A DNA stretch of 64,000 nt from Platycnemis pennipes (taxonomy: Eukaryota > Arthropoda > Insecta > Odonata > Platycnemididae), in the NCBI GenBank assembly GCA_933228895.1, contig OW121846.1:45464107-45528106 (forward strand), given 5' to 3'. The notes beneath the pieces are model-generated. The model did no database searches and was not told the origin of the DNA. It worked only from the letters and a program-made list of their open reading frames with translations. The position numbers and the translations under genes are program-made. This document shows positions 11,965-23,033 of this stretch, in pieces (the first letter of the stretch is position 1; every line of letters starts with the position of its first letter).

Positions 11965-12520
11965 GTTTACCATATTTTTTTTATTGCCGAATATAATAGA
12001 GTTTGTAAAATAAAAAGACCCATATTTTTCCGTTTTTTGATCCGTCAAATATTTCTCGAGTTATAGGCGTCGAAAAACTAATGTTTTTAACCCTTTCGGA
12101 AAAGTGGGTGTGGTGCAACCTCTGACGTATATCCACTTCGTCCAATCACAACTGAGCCCGCGAAGCTACTTCGCCTTATCGCAAAGGGGGGGACACAGCT
12201 GACTCGGCCAATCGGAGCAAATACGACACCATCTGTGCGAGCAGACCTTCCGAGAATCCCCCTCCACTCCCTCCCCTTCCCATACGAGCAGTCAAGGACG
12301 GGAGGAAAGTGACGTCAATGTTATCACAGCAGCATTTTCGGTGGGCGTCACCTTTTGCTTATTTTAATTTTTGATTTATGAGCGAATGGTTATGGTTAGA
12401 AGATTAATTTTCTCACTAAATTTCTTTTTTCGTTTCCATTTAACAATTTCGTGTACAAAATTGCGATTTCGGTTCCGAGTAAACGCCCCCATTCTCGTTC
12501 CTGGTCCCAATTATATTCAC
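11965..12520 (+). repeat. Repeat family R1, copy 1
   Basis: This is about 550 bp shared with 35560-36265 (same orientation) and 32340-33105 (inverted). Shared landmarks in order are TAGAGTTTGTAAAATAAAAA, TATTTCTCGAGTT, ACCCTTTCGGAAAA, CTTCGTCCAATCACAACT, GGGCGTCACC, TTTCCAT..AACGATTT and GCGATTTCGGTT. It contains GTGACGTCAATG (CRE-like) at about 12310 and an inverted CCAAT. No coding frame is conserved between copies. It could be a solo LTR or a non-autonomous element. Confidence 0.75.
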
Positions 12521-13888
12521 CTAAGAGTGAACTCATAGATTGGAAACGCAAAGATAGTCTAAAGAGGGACGATTAATTCAACAGTTGTGCTATTTCAACG
12601 CTTCAACGTTATCCATTGCTTAAGTATCTGAGTACTGCATAATTGGAGGGTATCTATCCGCTTAAGGCATTATTTTTCTTCATTCCAATACGGAGACAGA
12701 TAATATATTCTCGTTAGGGTATGATGTTCCAAACTCTATATAGCAGAAGAATGCTGAAATTAGTAAAAGATATTTAGTTCCGCCAATAAGAAGACTCAAC
12801 ACGACATGAGCTTAAATTTACTGAGTAATCAGCAATTACCAGATGGTTTTTACATGATAATAAGTTTAGAGTAGAAACGCGTGCTATCAATGAAGTTTTA
12901 CTTGGCTTGGAGGAAATCCTCAACGTTTTAATACTCGCCATAGCAAGTTCGAAGTTTATCCTAATTGTAGACGCAAAAGTTACCTTCACAGAGATTAAAC
13001 ATAACAGAAGAAACATGTTTTGTTTCTCTTAGTGTTGGGAACCCAACTAGGGAGATGATACAACGTTCGGAACCAGGGAAATTAAAAAAGCAACATTGAT
13101 ATGTTAATAAAAGTTCAAACATATCTGAGACCAATTTTAAATGGCAGGATTGTTCATCCGAGCTGGAATTTTGTATTCACAATTTTTCTGAATATCAGCT
13201 CAAAATAAATCTTTTGCTCAAAAATGTGCGCAACTACAAAACGCTATCGATTCTCTTCCCTCCCAAGTTGATTGAACCGGTGAAAAATGAAACTTCCATT
13301 GCATAATTTTCTTCGCTGAAAACATTTAGCAAGGAAATAAATTTAAATTTGAGATACTTATCTTATCTCTGAATGGACACTCTCCCCAATGCCTTCATGT
13401 TATTTGAAGTTATCTAAATTGTTGCCAAAACAATGTGAGGTGGAAAAAATTCTCACGAACAATTTGCCTCCTATTCTCCATTTTTGAGATGCCTAAAATT
13501 TACTAAATGTGAAAATACGTGTACGTAAAATAATCCTATTGCTTTGTTGAAAGATTTCACGCATTGCTTTTTAAATGACTGACTGCATTGAAAATAATGT
13601 CAGAGAGGGATGTTTTTAGATTCAATGGAGATGTATTAATAATCTTATTGGTTCTTCATTGTTCCAATTTTATCAAAAAGTTCGACTGGTTCGATTTATG
13701 AGTTTGATTCGATCTAATCAATATTTGTAACCTTGCCTTCAGTCTGATACCACTTGGTTATCAAATGCGACAGAAAAGGGCATGCTTGAAGTAGTCGCAG
13801 TAGTAATAGCTACAAATGCCCCGAGTTTGAATAATTATTTCAAACAGTAAGTATTAAGTAGTAATGCCTAAAATTTACAGCTAACGCT
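12521..13888. other. AT-rich non-coding DNA
   Basis: A minus-strand frame of 80 codons at 12774-13016 has no family resemblance. Nothing else is seen. Confidence 0.55.
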
Positions 13889-14055
13889 ATTTGCGCCATA
13901 AAGGGTAGGTAGTTAATTGGATACGGTTGAAACTTTTCTAAGAATGGAAGATGGGTGGAAAGAAATTTGGTTTTGGTATCTAATCTTAGCAAATGGTGCC
14001 ACGTTTTATAGTCCCATCTGACGGATCGGGTATTGAACATTCCATTATGTTTCCA
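13889..14055 (-). repeat. SINE-A fragment, decayed
   Basis: Words such as GGTAGGTAGTTAATTGGATA, GGAAGATGGGTGGAAAGAAA and CCCATCTGACGGATCGGGTA match the tail and body of SINE-A. The tRNA head is missing or unrecognisable. Confidence 0.7.
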
Positions 14056-14812
14056 CACACTTTTGTAGTTTAAAATTCATGATGTGTACGCATTTATGTG
14101 TACCGACTGCCAAATAACATTCTTGTTATTCTTTCAAGTAATGTGTACATGTGAACGCTATGTTTGTTTACCGAGGATATTTTATACCTCAGATAGGTGC
14201 CTAAACTTAATTAGTTCCCAAAGTCTCTAGGACATACTACTGTACAGTTTTAATTCTTGGGATTGAAGTTCCATTGAAAAAATCAATGATGCATTCAATA
14301 AACGGATTCTAGAGGAGATATGATACTCTCATTAGAGCGAATTTGGATGTTTTAGATTGAATCAATCACCTGCCACAGTCGTTCAGCCATTCTGCCCGTT
14401 CGCTTTCACCTTAAGTAGCTTACACAGCTTAGACCCAAGACCCAGGACGAACTTATCTTTTAATAAGATTTCCGCTTAATTCAGTTATGAGTGACCGAGG
14501 CAGGCAGGTTCGCTTACTTTAGTTATCGCAGGCCGAGGTAGCCAGGTTGTAATTCACATGTTTCAATTCAAGAGTTGTAGACTTGAAACCAAACTCGAGA
14601 ACTGATGTTGGTTTTCGCTGAGAGATAACATTACCACCAAGATAGGCAAGGATTTGCGAAAAAAAACCGTAGCATTTGGACCAATTTATATCTTAATTAC
14701 GACCTACTTTTATCATTTTCTATTACCATCATTGACGATGATCAATTTTTTTATTTTCCACTCGCCTCGTTACGTCTTGCAATTGAATTACGAGTTGTTT
14801 CGTTGAATATTA
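14056..14812. other. Non-coding DNA
   Basis: Two similar short strings, CCGAGGCAGGCAGGTTCG (about 14497) and CCGAGGTAGCCAGGTTG (about 14532), lie close together and may be relic tRNA-like pieces. No gene is seen. Confidence 0.45.
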
Positions 14813-14998
14813 ATGGGAGTCCAGACTATTGGAGACTATCTAAATGGTAGCGATTTTAACATGGAATTGGGCTTAAATTATTCAGGTGAACTTTACATCG
14901 ATGATGATATAGAAATAGACAAATCAAAGTACTTCCGTCAACTCACCAAGCAGTCGCGTGGTGGCGGAGATGATGGCCAAGTGACGCAATATTTTTAA
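14813..14998 (+). CDS. Small open reading frame, 61 residues, unknown
   Basis: The frame starts MGVQTIGDYLNGSDFNMELG and ends GGGDDGQVTQYF before TAA. It is rich in Asp, Gly and Tyr, has no membrane segment or signal peptide, and an in-frame TGA lies nine bases upstream, so it would be complete. Its composition looks more protein-like than the neighbouring chance frames. However, the start context is ordinary, no splice sites flank it, and no family is recognised. It may be chance or a relic of a transposon ORF. Confidence 0.15.
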   Translation: MGVQTIGDYLNGSDFNMELGLNYSGELYIDDDIEIDKSKYFRQLTKQSRGGGDDGQVTQYF

Positions 14999-15784
14999 TC
15001 GGTAGGGGAGACGATGTTCGGAATAGCGGTCAAGCGAGGTGAGAAGGTGACCGGGATGGGGTCGGCAATGAGTTGATTGACCTGATTTACGAACGACGCG
15101 GTTGACGGCGCTACCACTGTTTCGTAATTCTTAACCCTTTATAAGTCTCTCCTTCCAAAACCTCCGCGTCCTCCTCCCTTCATCGCCATCTTCAAACCTT
15201 CAAATTTGAAAATAGCAGTTTTTCAAGAAGGTATTGAATTTTGCACATCGTATTTCTTGTCACATCCATATTATGTGATATTGCATATGTCGGGCATCGA
15301 ATATCGCATGATAGCACAATACAGCGTGCACAATATCACATGCCGTGTGACTCCTCATTGAATCACATGATAATGTTCACTTCGCTTATGGCAGACGATG
15401 TATATCAATATCGAATGTTTCATCCCCGTCTTACATATCTGCATAGGGTTTTTTATAAAGGTTTTATGTCTCTAGTAATGAAATTTACCTTATATTTTTG
15501 CAGCTAATTCGGCATTTACTTAAACCTACGAGCTGATGTTAAACATTTGGATACCCTGCCAAAATTACTATAGCGCTTCTTAATGGACTTAGATTTGGAC
15601 TTGGACTATAGCGAACTCAATTCTACTTCACACTCAGTATCCGAGATCAAACTTGATACATCTATATTCCATGTTCTCACAGTATATTAGTTGAGTGCTA
15701 AAAAAGTCATTGGCCTGGTTGATGAGGTACCCAGAAAAAAACATATTTTTGTTTCTTTCTAGGTACCAGGTGCTTTTTTACCGG
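14999..15784. other. Non-coding DNA with imperfect ATATCACATG words
   Basis: Between about 15265 and 15375 the words ATGTGATATTGCAT, ATATCGCATGATAG, CAATATCACATGCC and AATCACATGATAAT recur in both orientations, giving an AT-rich palindromic texture. No gene is seen. Confidence 0.4.
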
Positions 15785-15885
15785 TGTTGGCCAGACGTGT
15801 TCAAAGGTCTCTTCCTGATTTGAACCAAGGAATTGAGATTATCAGCCTAAACCTCCTTCTACTGGGCTAGTGCGCTAGTTGTTAA
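15785..15885 (-). repeat. SINE-B fragment, decayed
   Basis: GTGTTCAAAGGTCTCTTCCT, then GATTTGAACC and CTGGGCTAGTGCGCTAG, parallel the reverse complement of the SINE-B head at 50112. In that copy a GGTTCAAATCCC B box is followed by AGAGCCTTTCTGGACACC. Confidence 0.45.
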
Positions 15886-16920
15886 GAAGTTAAAAATATT
15901 ACACCCATTATTTTTACATAAAATGTCCCAATATTTCCATTTTCAGCAGCTTACCAGTTTCCTCAATCTAAGAACAAAAAAGAAATGAAAGATGCAAGGG
16001 TTTCCACGGATGTCTGATAATCGAGAAGCTGACGTGACAGATGCTCAGTAACAAGCTTAATTAAGTTGATTGGCACAAGCTCAATTTGACGAATGACCTC
16101 TCCATCAATTCGATGGAGACAATGGGTATTGATACGAAAAATGAAAATTTTGACCAGGTATAAATGGAACATTTGAACTCTTTCCAATGAACGAGAAAAG
16201 TAAACGTTTATTTTGGCAAACAATTTTCAACACCTAGAATTTATTAATTTTAAATTACGGGTTCATATTCCAGTAATAATATCACAGTAAGCTACCCGAA
16301 TGGCTGTCAGGTAGTAAGGTTAGGGGTTCACGAACTACTTAGCCCAACAACTTTAGGAAACTTTAGGGCGGCAGTAGTTCCTTTCCCCGAGCCACTTATG
16401 GATGTTAGAAAAAGATGATAAGAAAATATGATAACCTTAAAAAAACAGTTGCAGCTGATAAAAGTATCCAAACTAGTAATCTCCAATATAAACCCGGATC
16501 CTATGATCATTAGCCCGATTCCCTACACCCAACTTGGCCAGACTGTCTACACGAGTGGAGGAAACGTTCCCTTTAAAATTGCTGTGGTTATTATGGGATG
16601 TGACCAACTATTGAGGTATTTTTTCCATTCATCTAAGTCAGCGTAATGCTCTGCGAGCCACCGCGATGTCACAGGGGGTGAAAGATAACCATACATGCAC
16701 CACTTACATGCAATTAAGAGTTACAATGCTACTACTCCATTGTAAAATACTAGGTATATGAGTCACGTGCAACAAAAGGGCTAGTATCTATATAGTAATG
16801 AAGCGATTACTGATTAGACAGGTACTTCATTAAACATATTATTACCTATTCACCTAGGATGAATTAGTTGCTTAAACATGCTTCATGCAATACAGAATAC
16901 TCTAACATTATTTCGCCTAC
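15886..16920. other. Non-coding DNA
   Basis: Overlapping frames of 60-86 codons on both strands (15963-16646) show no family. TTAGCCCTTTA at 16921-16931 is the target-site copy of the LINE to the right. Confidence 0.55.
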
Positions 16921-16963
16921 TTAGCCCTTTATTCATCATCATCATTGGTCAACAATCCTAGGA

Positions 16964-18650
16964 TTAGTTTGACGCAGCTTTCCACTCGATTCTTCTATTG
17001 GCCAAGCTTTTCATTGTGACGTAATTCTTCTCTTTTACATCCTTCATAACCTGTTCCATGTATCTCACACGAGGCCTGCCTTTTCCAATCTTCCCGTTCA
17101 CTTTTCCCTTGACGATAGTCTTCATCAGGCCATCGTGTCTCAAGATATGGCCGATTAAGTTTTCCCTTCTTCTTTTTAGAGTTGTCAGCAGACTTTTCTT
17201 TTCTCCCACTCTTCTTAGCACTTTCTCGTTACTTACTCTGTCGATCCATTTAATCTTCAGCATTCTTCTTAGCACCACATTTCGAATGATTCTGCCTTTT
17301 CATCTCCGCTGCTGTCATCGTCCATGTCTAACTGCCGTAAAGAAACATGCTCCAGGTGTATGTTCTGATGAACTGTTTCCTTACTTCTACGCTTGTATTT
17401 CCAGCTGTAAGTAGAATCTTCTTTTGATGGAATGCCCTATTTGCCTGGGCTATTCTACTAACTATTTCTTTCTTGCTGAGTCCATCGTTGGTTACTCGGC
17501 TTCCCAGGTAACAAAACTCTTTCACCTCTTCCAGTTTCTGTTTTCCTAGTATAATGTTGGTTTAGGCCTCTTCTTTCTTGCTGCTCACCTATATCTTAGT
17601 CTTCTTCTTATTTATCTTCAGCTGATATCTGGCCATAGTCCTTTCCATAGTTAATAGAATCTAGTTCAGACCCCTCTATGTCTCTGCTATGAGTGCTATG
17701 TCATCAGAGAATCACAGAATGCTTATTTTTACTCCTATGATAGTCGCTCCAGAAGGCTTCTTTTTGATTTTATTAATGGCTCTCTCAATGTAAACATTAA
17801 AAATTACCGGAGACATCGCAGAGCCTAGTCTCATTCCTTTCCTTATTCTTGCTTCTTCACATCTGGGTCCAGATTAAATCACAGCTACTTGGTTTTTGTA
17901 CAGACTGTGTATAATTCTTCGGTCATTGTAGGACACTCCAATTCCCTTCAAAATTCAAAGCATTGAATCCCAATCTGCGTTGTCAAAAGCCATCTCTAAA
18001 TCCTAAAATGGAATGAGCGTCGGTTTGTTCTTCCCCATTCTCATCTTGTACCCTTACTTTTTTGGAAACCAAATTGATCTTCATCCAGGAACTCCTCTGC
18101 TTTTCGTTCTTATCTTCTGTAGATGATCCTGGTCAGTTTCTGTCAGGCTTATAGTCCTAAAATTTTCGCAGTTCTCCGCTCTCTTCTTCTTGGGAATAGG
18201 AATGATGATGTTTTCCTTGAAGTCCCTTGGAATTTCTCCTGTTGAGTACAGGTCGCAGATGGTTTTGTAAAGATGAGTTAATGTCTTCTCTACTGCATTT
18301 TTAATTAGTTCTGCAGGGACATCATCAATACCAGAAGCCTTATTCATCCGAAGATCCCTTACTGCAGCGTCCAATTCCTATCTTAATATTGATATCCTTT
18401 TCCACTTCGCTTTCCTCTTCAATAGTTTTGTGCTGTGATTTTTTCCGTTGTATAACTCTTCCAGATATTCTTTCCATCTCTTCAATTTGTGCTCGTTTTC
18501 AATCAAAATTACTCCATTCTTGTCCCTTATGGCATTGCATCTTGCGCTTCCTTCCTTGAAGTGGTTCCTCACTATGCTGTAGGCCGCTTCCACCTTTCCA
18601 AGGACAAGGTTGCTTTGAACATCTTCGCATAGATTCTTCATCCACATCTC
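16964..18650 (-). pseudogene. RTE LINE reverse transcriptase, degraded
   Basis: Reading leftwards from 18650, a linker comes first (RWKEYLEELYNG). Next are RT motifs with NKASGIDDVPAELIK, GEIPRDFKENIIIPIPKKK, then MAFDNADWD, KGMRLGSAMSP and the catalytic box FSDD near 17700-17711 (usual family form F/YADD, so both Asp are kept). A C-terminal region follows with EFCYLGSRVTNDG and a GRPRVRYMEQV tail. Open blocks of 65-104 codons are separated by several in-frame stops and frame changes. The enzyme would have copied element RNA at a nicked target site. It is dead now. Confidence 0.85.
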
Positions 18651-19039
18651 TCTAGCTTTCCTTTCTTTGCGACTTATTTCGTTCCTTATTATTTTGTAGC
18701 AATGCTTTCCTTCTTCAGTTTCGCATTCTTGTACTTTCTTCTTTCTTCAATCAAGTCTAAGACTTCCTTGTAGAAGCCATGATCCATGGTTTCTACTTGG
18801 CAACTTTTCTTCTTCCAAGAACTTCTTTTTCGACTTCTTGTAGTCCATATTTAATGTTTCCTTAACGCTCTTCCACTGATATCTCATTCAGGCTCTCTCC
18901 TTTGTTGTTTCCCACTGATTTTTGAAATGCCAGCTGTTGTTGAGCCTCCTTTAGTTTTTCTACTTGCCATATATTCTTCTTTGTTTTATTCAATTTCTTG
19001 AATTTTAGATGGAATTTTATCTTCACTAAATTACGGTCA

Positions 19040-19762
19040 CTATTGATGTCTGCCCCAGGGTAGCTTTAGCAGTCTATCTATTTGGTATCTTCTTCTGTCT
19101 CTTGGCATTTTCCATGTGTATCTTCTTCGGTTGTGATTTTTAAACAATGTGTTGGCAACCACTAAATTATGTTGAGTGCAGAACTCCAGCAGCCTTTCTC
19201 CTCTTTCGGTTCGGATTCCAAATCCGTATTGTCCAGTTATTCTTCCATCTTGACCTTCGCCGACGATAGCGTTCCAGTCTCCTAAAATAATTAGTTTTTC
19301 TTCTCCTCTTACCTTTTTTATAACTTCCATGATATCTTCGTAGACGTCTTCCACTTCTTTATCTTCATTGTCCGTCGTAGGCATGTAAACCTGCACCACC
19401 ACGGTATCTACAGGTTTGGTCTCGAATTTCATCATTATTATATTTTCGTTGTACTGCAGGAAGCTCTTCACACACATTCCGGCACTCTTTCTGAGTGTGA
19501 TCGCTACTCTAGCATTACCATTACCATTGGTCATCATCAGTGACCATAAATTGTGGTCACTGTTGATGCCCGCTCCAGGGTAGCTTTTGCAGTCCTTCAC
19601 TTATTTCCTTTGTCTCTGCTTCACTAAAATGTAGTCTATTTGAAATTTTCCTCCGTCTCCTGGCATTTTTCACCATTATCTTCTTCCGTTTTGATTTTTA
19701 AACAAAGTGTCGGCAACCACTAACTTGTGTTGTGTGCAGAACTCGAAGAGTCTTTCTCCTCT
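19040..19762 (-). pseudogene. RTE LINE endonuclease region, internally duplicated and out of order
   Basis: Read on the minus strand, the first part (19762-19568) encodes the second half of the endonuclease: LFEFCTQHKLVV, FQIDYI and INSDHNLWSL. It then continues into the first half (RVAITLRKSAG and VVVQVYMPTT). A second copy of the second half follows (LIILGDWNAIVGEG, RLLEFCTQHNLVV and YTWKMP). The two copies of the C-terminal half diverge at many sites, so the duplication is not fresh. GDWN and SDH are the endonuclease metal and catalytic motifs of this family. The order (C-half, N-half, C-half, RT) is abnormal and points to template switching or recombination between copies. Confidence 0.75.
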
Positions 19763-19773
19763 TTAGCCCTTTA

Positions 19774-20527
19774 CTAAGATGCCAATTATTTCCTTTTAGG
19801 GTACGTGAGAAAAATGACATTTTAAATCTGCCGATATAGCTGTCTATCTATCTAATCTTGTTTTTCTGATGACATTTAGCAAAATAAACAAGAACGCTTA
19901 AAAAATTAATGAGGTCATCTGTAAACAAAAGAGCTTCAAATTTTCCTAGAAATGACTTGCGTTCCGATAGATATTATTATCTAGTGCCTCTATTGATGTG
20001 GTAACACTAATACGATTGTCGTTGCGACTTTTAATAAATTATGCTGGTCTCCTTTGCACAGTATCTAATTCCTAGATCATACTTCCCTCGCATAAATCCT
20101 ATTCCAAAAGGCATACTCAAAATGAGGCCTGACAAGGGATAACTAGTTCTTTCTCGTACCTTCTCATTGAATTTATCTAGAACTCTTTCTGCGAATCCTG
20201 TTGTAAAGTTTGCTATACTTGCTATTCCCTATGACGTCTTCGATGATGGTTACGCTTAATTAATTATTAAGTTCTACGTTTTCGTTTTGTTTGATGCAAT
20301 AAGTATTTCGGGGGAAGTATTATGTTTCGAAAAGTTATAAACGGAACTTGTTTTTTTATTTCACTTCTCGCTGCCAAGTAATACAGTAATCATCAATTAC
20401 TTCTAATTCCTTTGATAACGATTGCCTGACATCGTCATTCCTAATTTCCCTTTACTTCTGCTAAAAGGCGGATATTGCTCTTAACTATGACAAGGATTTA
20501 TATCCAAATACCTATCTAGTTACAAGA
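19774..20527. other. Non-coding DNA
   Basis: AT-rich sequence with frequent stops; nothing recognised. Confidence 0.55.
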
Positions 20528-20801
20528 AGGATTTGGAGGGTATTTTGAAAGAGGCAGGAATTATTAGACAGTGGAGGAAGAGTGGAGAGATACTCGGCGT
20601 CGGCCTCTCGAGTCTAAAAGGTGCCCACGTTTAACGCCCCATATGGCGGACTCTATACTGTACTTTAGGTATTCTCCACCCTGCACCGAAGAAAGGACTG
20701 GAATATCAATGTAAAATCTCTGTCTCACCAGGCATTTCAACCACGGCCCTTTATTTTCGAGGCCAGTAGTATTCTAGCAGCCATGCTAGTCCGATCCCCC
20801 A
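20528..20801 (-). repeat. SINE-A copy, decayed
   Basis: Tail words GTGGAGGAAGAGTGGAGAGA and ACTCGGCGTCGGCCTC are followed by TTAACGCCCCATATGGCGGA, then a degraded head ending CTAGTCCGATCCCCC, which is the reverse of the GGGGGATCGG start of SINE-A. Confidence 0.8.
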
Positions 20802-21221
20802 GGCAATAAAATACTAGAACGTTTTTGAAAAAAATGATGGGTCTTCTCTTACCAGAGAACTTTATGTAGCATACAACTTCATTGCATAAACACGCTATAT
20901 AGGGACTCCATTAGCCTTTGATTGAATAAATAAAGCTTTACTTAATTCCGTTCGGAGGCTTATGCGAGTGGAATTGCGCAACAAAGCTCTCGGGTTTGAT
21001 TGACAGCCTGTCCCTGCCACAGCTGCCTGTATCTGTCCGGCTTGGGGGATGCACCCATATGAATCCCGAGTGTCGGTCGGTGAATTGATGGCAACAGCAT
21101 CTGGCTTCCCACTCCGATGGCCTTGGCTGCGGAGTAGTTTTTATTAGTATGTGATGTTTATGGCGGGCATTTCTACTGAGGAACCCTTGTCGTTATTTTT
21201 TCGTTAGTATTAATGTTTATT
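20802..21221. other. Non-coding DNA
   Basis: Nothing recognised. The stretch at 20990-21130 is GC-richer and could be part of an unrecognised repeat. Confidence 0.45.
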
Positions 21222-21538
21222 GGGGTAATGACCGAAGGTATTGCGACATTTGGAATCCGTGAGTGATTGGGAAGAGATTGGAATTTTTTCAGGGAACGCA
21301 GGAAAGGTGTAGAGAAAACTGGCTTCGGTATTAGCCTATTTTTTGCTGAAGGCGCCAAGAGGTACACCAGTGAACGTCACATCCGACGGACGGAGTACTG
21401 AACTTGAAGTTCTCTCCACTGAGAACACACGAATTAGGGACCGGTATACAGATGAAAAATCTCCGCTCCTGCCGAGATTTGAACCCGGACCCTCGGCAGG
21501 TAGGCCAGCACTTCCGCCGCCGCACCAACCTGATCTCC
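21222..21538 (-). repeat. SINE-A copy, nearly full length
   Basis: It contains AACGCAGGAAAGGTGTAGAG, GAAGGCGCCAAGAGG, CACATCCGACGGACGGAGTA and CTGAACTTGAAGTTCTCTCC, then GAGATTTGAACCCGGACCCT and CACCAACCTGATC. This is the whole reverse order of SINE-A. Long frames of 69-83 codons on both strands here are by-products of this GC-rich repeat, not genes. Confidence 0.85.
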
Positions 21539-21639
21539 AAGTACTGACGATCCTAAGCATTGTCCTGGGGAAAACGCACAACCACCATCATTAAGACGCC
21601 ACTTGAATCTTCAGCCTTCTGAGAACCATGATATAGCAT

Positions 21640-21795
21640 TCCATGCGGTGGACTTAGTACTGAGGCGAAGTACTCTTCCCTCAGATTTCTTTTCTAGAAT
21701 TTAATTCCATTGAATGAATGCCACCGGTGTCAGGATTCGAACCCGAGACCTTGGGATGGAAGGCCAGTGCTTTCGCCACTGTTCCAACCAGACTC
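21640..21795 (-). repeat. SINE head fragment, tRNA-derived
   Basis: GGATTCGAACCCGAGACCTT (reverse B box), GGATGGAAGGCCAGTGCTTT and GCCACTGTTCCAACCAGA form a clear tRNA-like head on the minus strand. It is preceded by a divergent body with TAGTACTGAGG. It is probably a SINE-A variant truncated in its tail. Confidence 0.6.
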
Positions 21796-22769
21796 ACATT
21801 TTATTCGTTAGATCATGATATTTTTATAGTTCTACTAGCAATAGATGGAAAGAAATAGGAAACATAAGGGTGTTTTCTGGAAAGCAGATCCTTCAGGGAA
21901 TCACTCAGGGGGCAAAAGGAAAGCAACTGACCCTTTACCCTGACGTGTTAATTAAACATTCCGTTGGTTATTGTATTTTGTGATCTTTACCGTCAACAAC
22001 CAGGCCAACCTTCGAATTGAGCACAAATTTATTTTTAACCAACGGCCGGAGGTGTCAGGTCGGCGATTCGCCGAATTATCAACGCATTGATCGAGGGAAG
22101 AATCCCACTGTAGGTATGTGTGCTACGGTTTAGTATTCAACAATTTTATAATTATTTTACATGGTGCATTGTAAATTACGCAGTTGGAGCACCGTAAACC
22201 CAACTTAACTACTAATTGCCAACTTCCTGGAATTAAAGGACTATCGAAAATAAAATATCCATTGGCCGTTATATTTGACGCAACCAACGTTGTGAGGAAG
22301 GTAGGGGAATTCAACTGCACAAGAAAGATTCACGCAAACAGGCTCACATTCATGCACACATTAAGGTTCACTCTATCTGTAGTGCTTGGCGGAAATATTA
22401 CTTTCTCGTCAGTGACAGCCACAGATTACATACACACATCCTTTTCTGATTCCTTCCCACGGATTTCAGAGGGCCACGCCAATGAACAGAAATAGTGGCC
22501 ATTGTTTACGGGAAGTTTTTTCCACGCCAGGGACAACGCCAAATTAAATTCACACACACCCGATTTTAGGTTTTCCACGGGGTATATGGAGAATTCCATA
22601 AACCATAAAGAATTTATAGATTCAAAGAGTAACGCTTTGAAAAATGTAATTCACATTATTTCAACTGAATAAGTGTTATCATATTTGTAAACAGTTATGT
22701 TTCTGAGAATATGTATCTTGAGTATCGATTTCCAGGATGAAAAATATATATGCATAAACACTGTCTTAG
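21796..22769. other. Non-coding DNA with a SINE-C tail fragment
   Basis: At about 22150-22215 the words GCAGTTGGAGCACCGTAAAC and CCAACTTAACTAC match the SINE-C tail at 52780-52810 and 63750-63785. A plus-strand frame of 103 codons (22184-22495) starts in that fragment and has no family resemblance. Confidence 0.5.
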
Positions 22770-23033
22770 CCCTTTATTTGCATAATACGTTTAAAATAAC
22801 TTGGACAGTAATTTTATTTTGAAATAATCTTCAGGGATGTATAAAGGAACAGATAACTCAGCATTACAACGGCCACTCTACAAGCGCCTAGCGTACCATA
22901 TATGATACACCCTATATCTCAGTTATTAGAATGAATATTGCTATGATATTTTAGACTCTGAATTAGAATAAGGTAATAAGACAAATTTTTTATTATAAAG
23001 CAAATAAAAAAAAATAATTCAGGCGTTAAAGGG
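22770..23033. mobile_element. piggyBac-type MITE, 264 bp
   Basis: The left end is CCCTTTATTTGC and the right end is the reverse complement of CCCTTTAACGCC. The right end is followed by TTAA (23034-23037), and the left end is preceded by TTAG, a one-base decay of the TTAA target site. The interior carries GTACCATATATGATAC at 22893-22908, a near-palindrome like the GGGACATATATGTCCC motifs in the complete piggyBac at 45653. It has no coding capacity. It is probably mobilised by a piggyBac transposase, but not necessarily the one in this window. Confidence 0.5.

Larger units (their letters stand above)
16932..19762 (-). mobile_element. RTE-type LINE, minus strand, with 11-bp target-site duplication
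   Basis: The element is flanked by TTAGCCCTTTA at 16921-16931 and 19763-19773. Its 3' end, read on the minus strand, finishes in a short ATGATGATGA run, as is usual for RTE-type elements. It encodes an apurinic-type endonuclease followed by a reverse transcriptase. The best match by motif is the RTE group often annotated in arthropods as craniofacial-development-protein-2-like. Length is about 2.8 kb, so the 5' part is truncated and rearranged. Multiple stops and frameshifts make it non-functional, but the reading frame is still easy to follow, suggesting moderate age. Confidence 0.85.

Noticed and set aside
21336..21594. Overlapping frames of 69-83 codons on both strands
   Set aside because: They lie entirely within a SINE-A copy. 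GC-rich SINE sequence lacks stops by composition.
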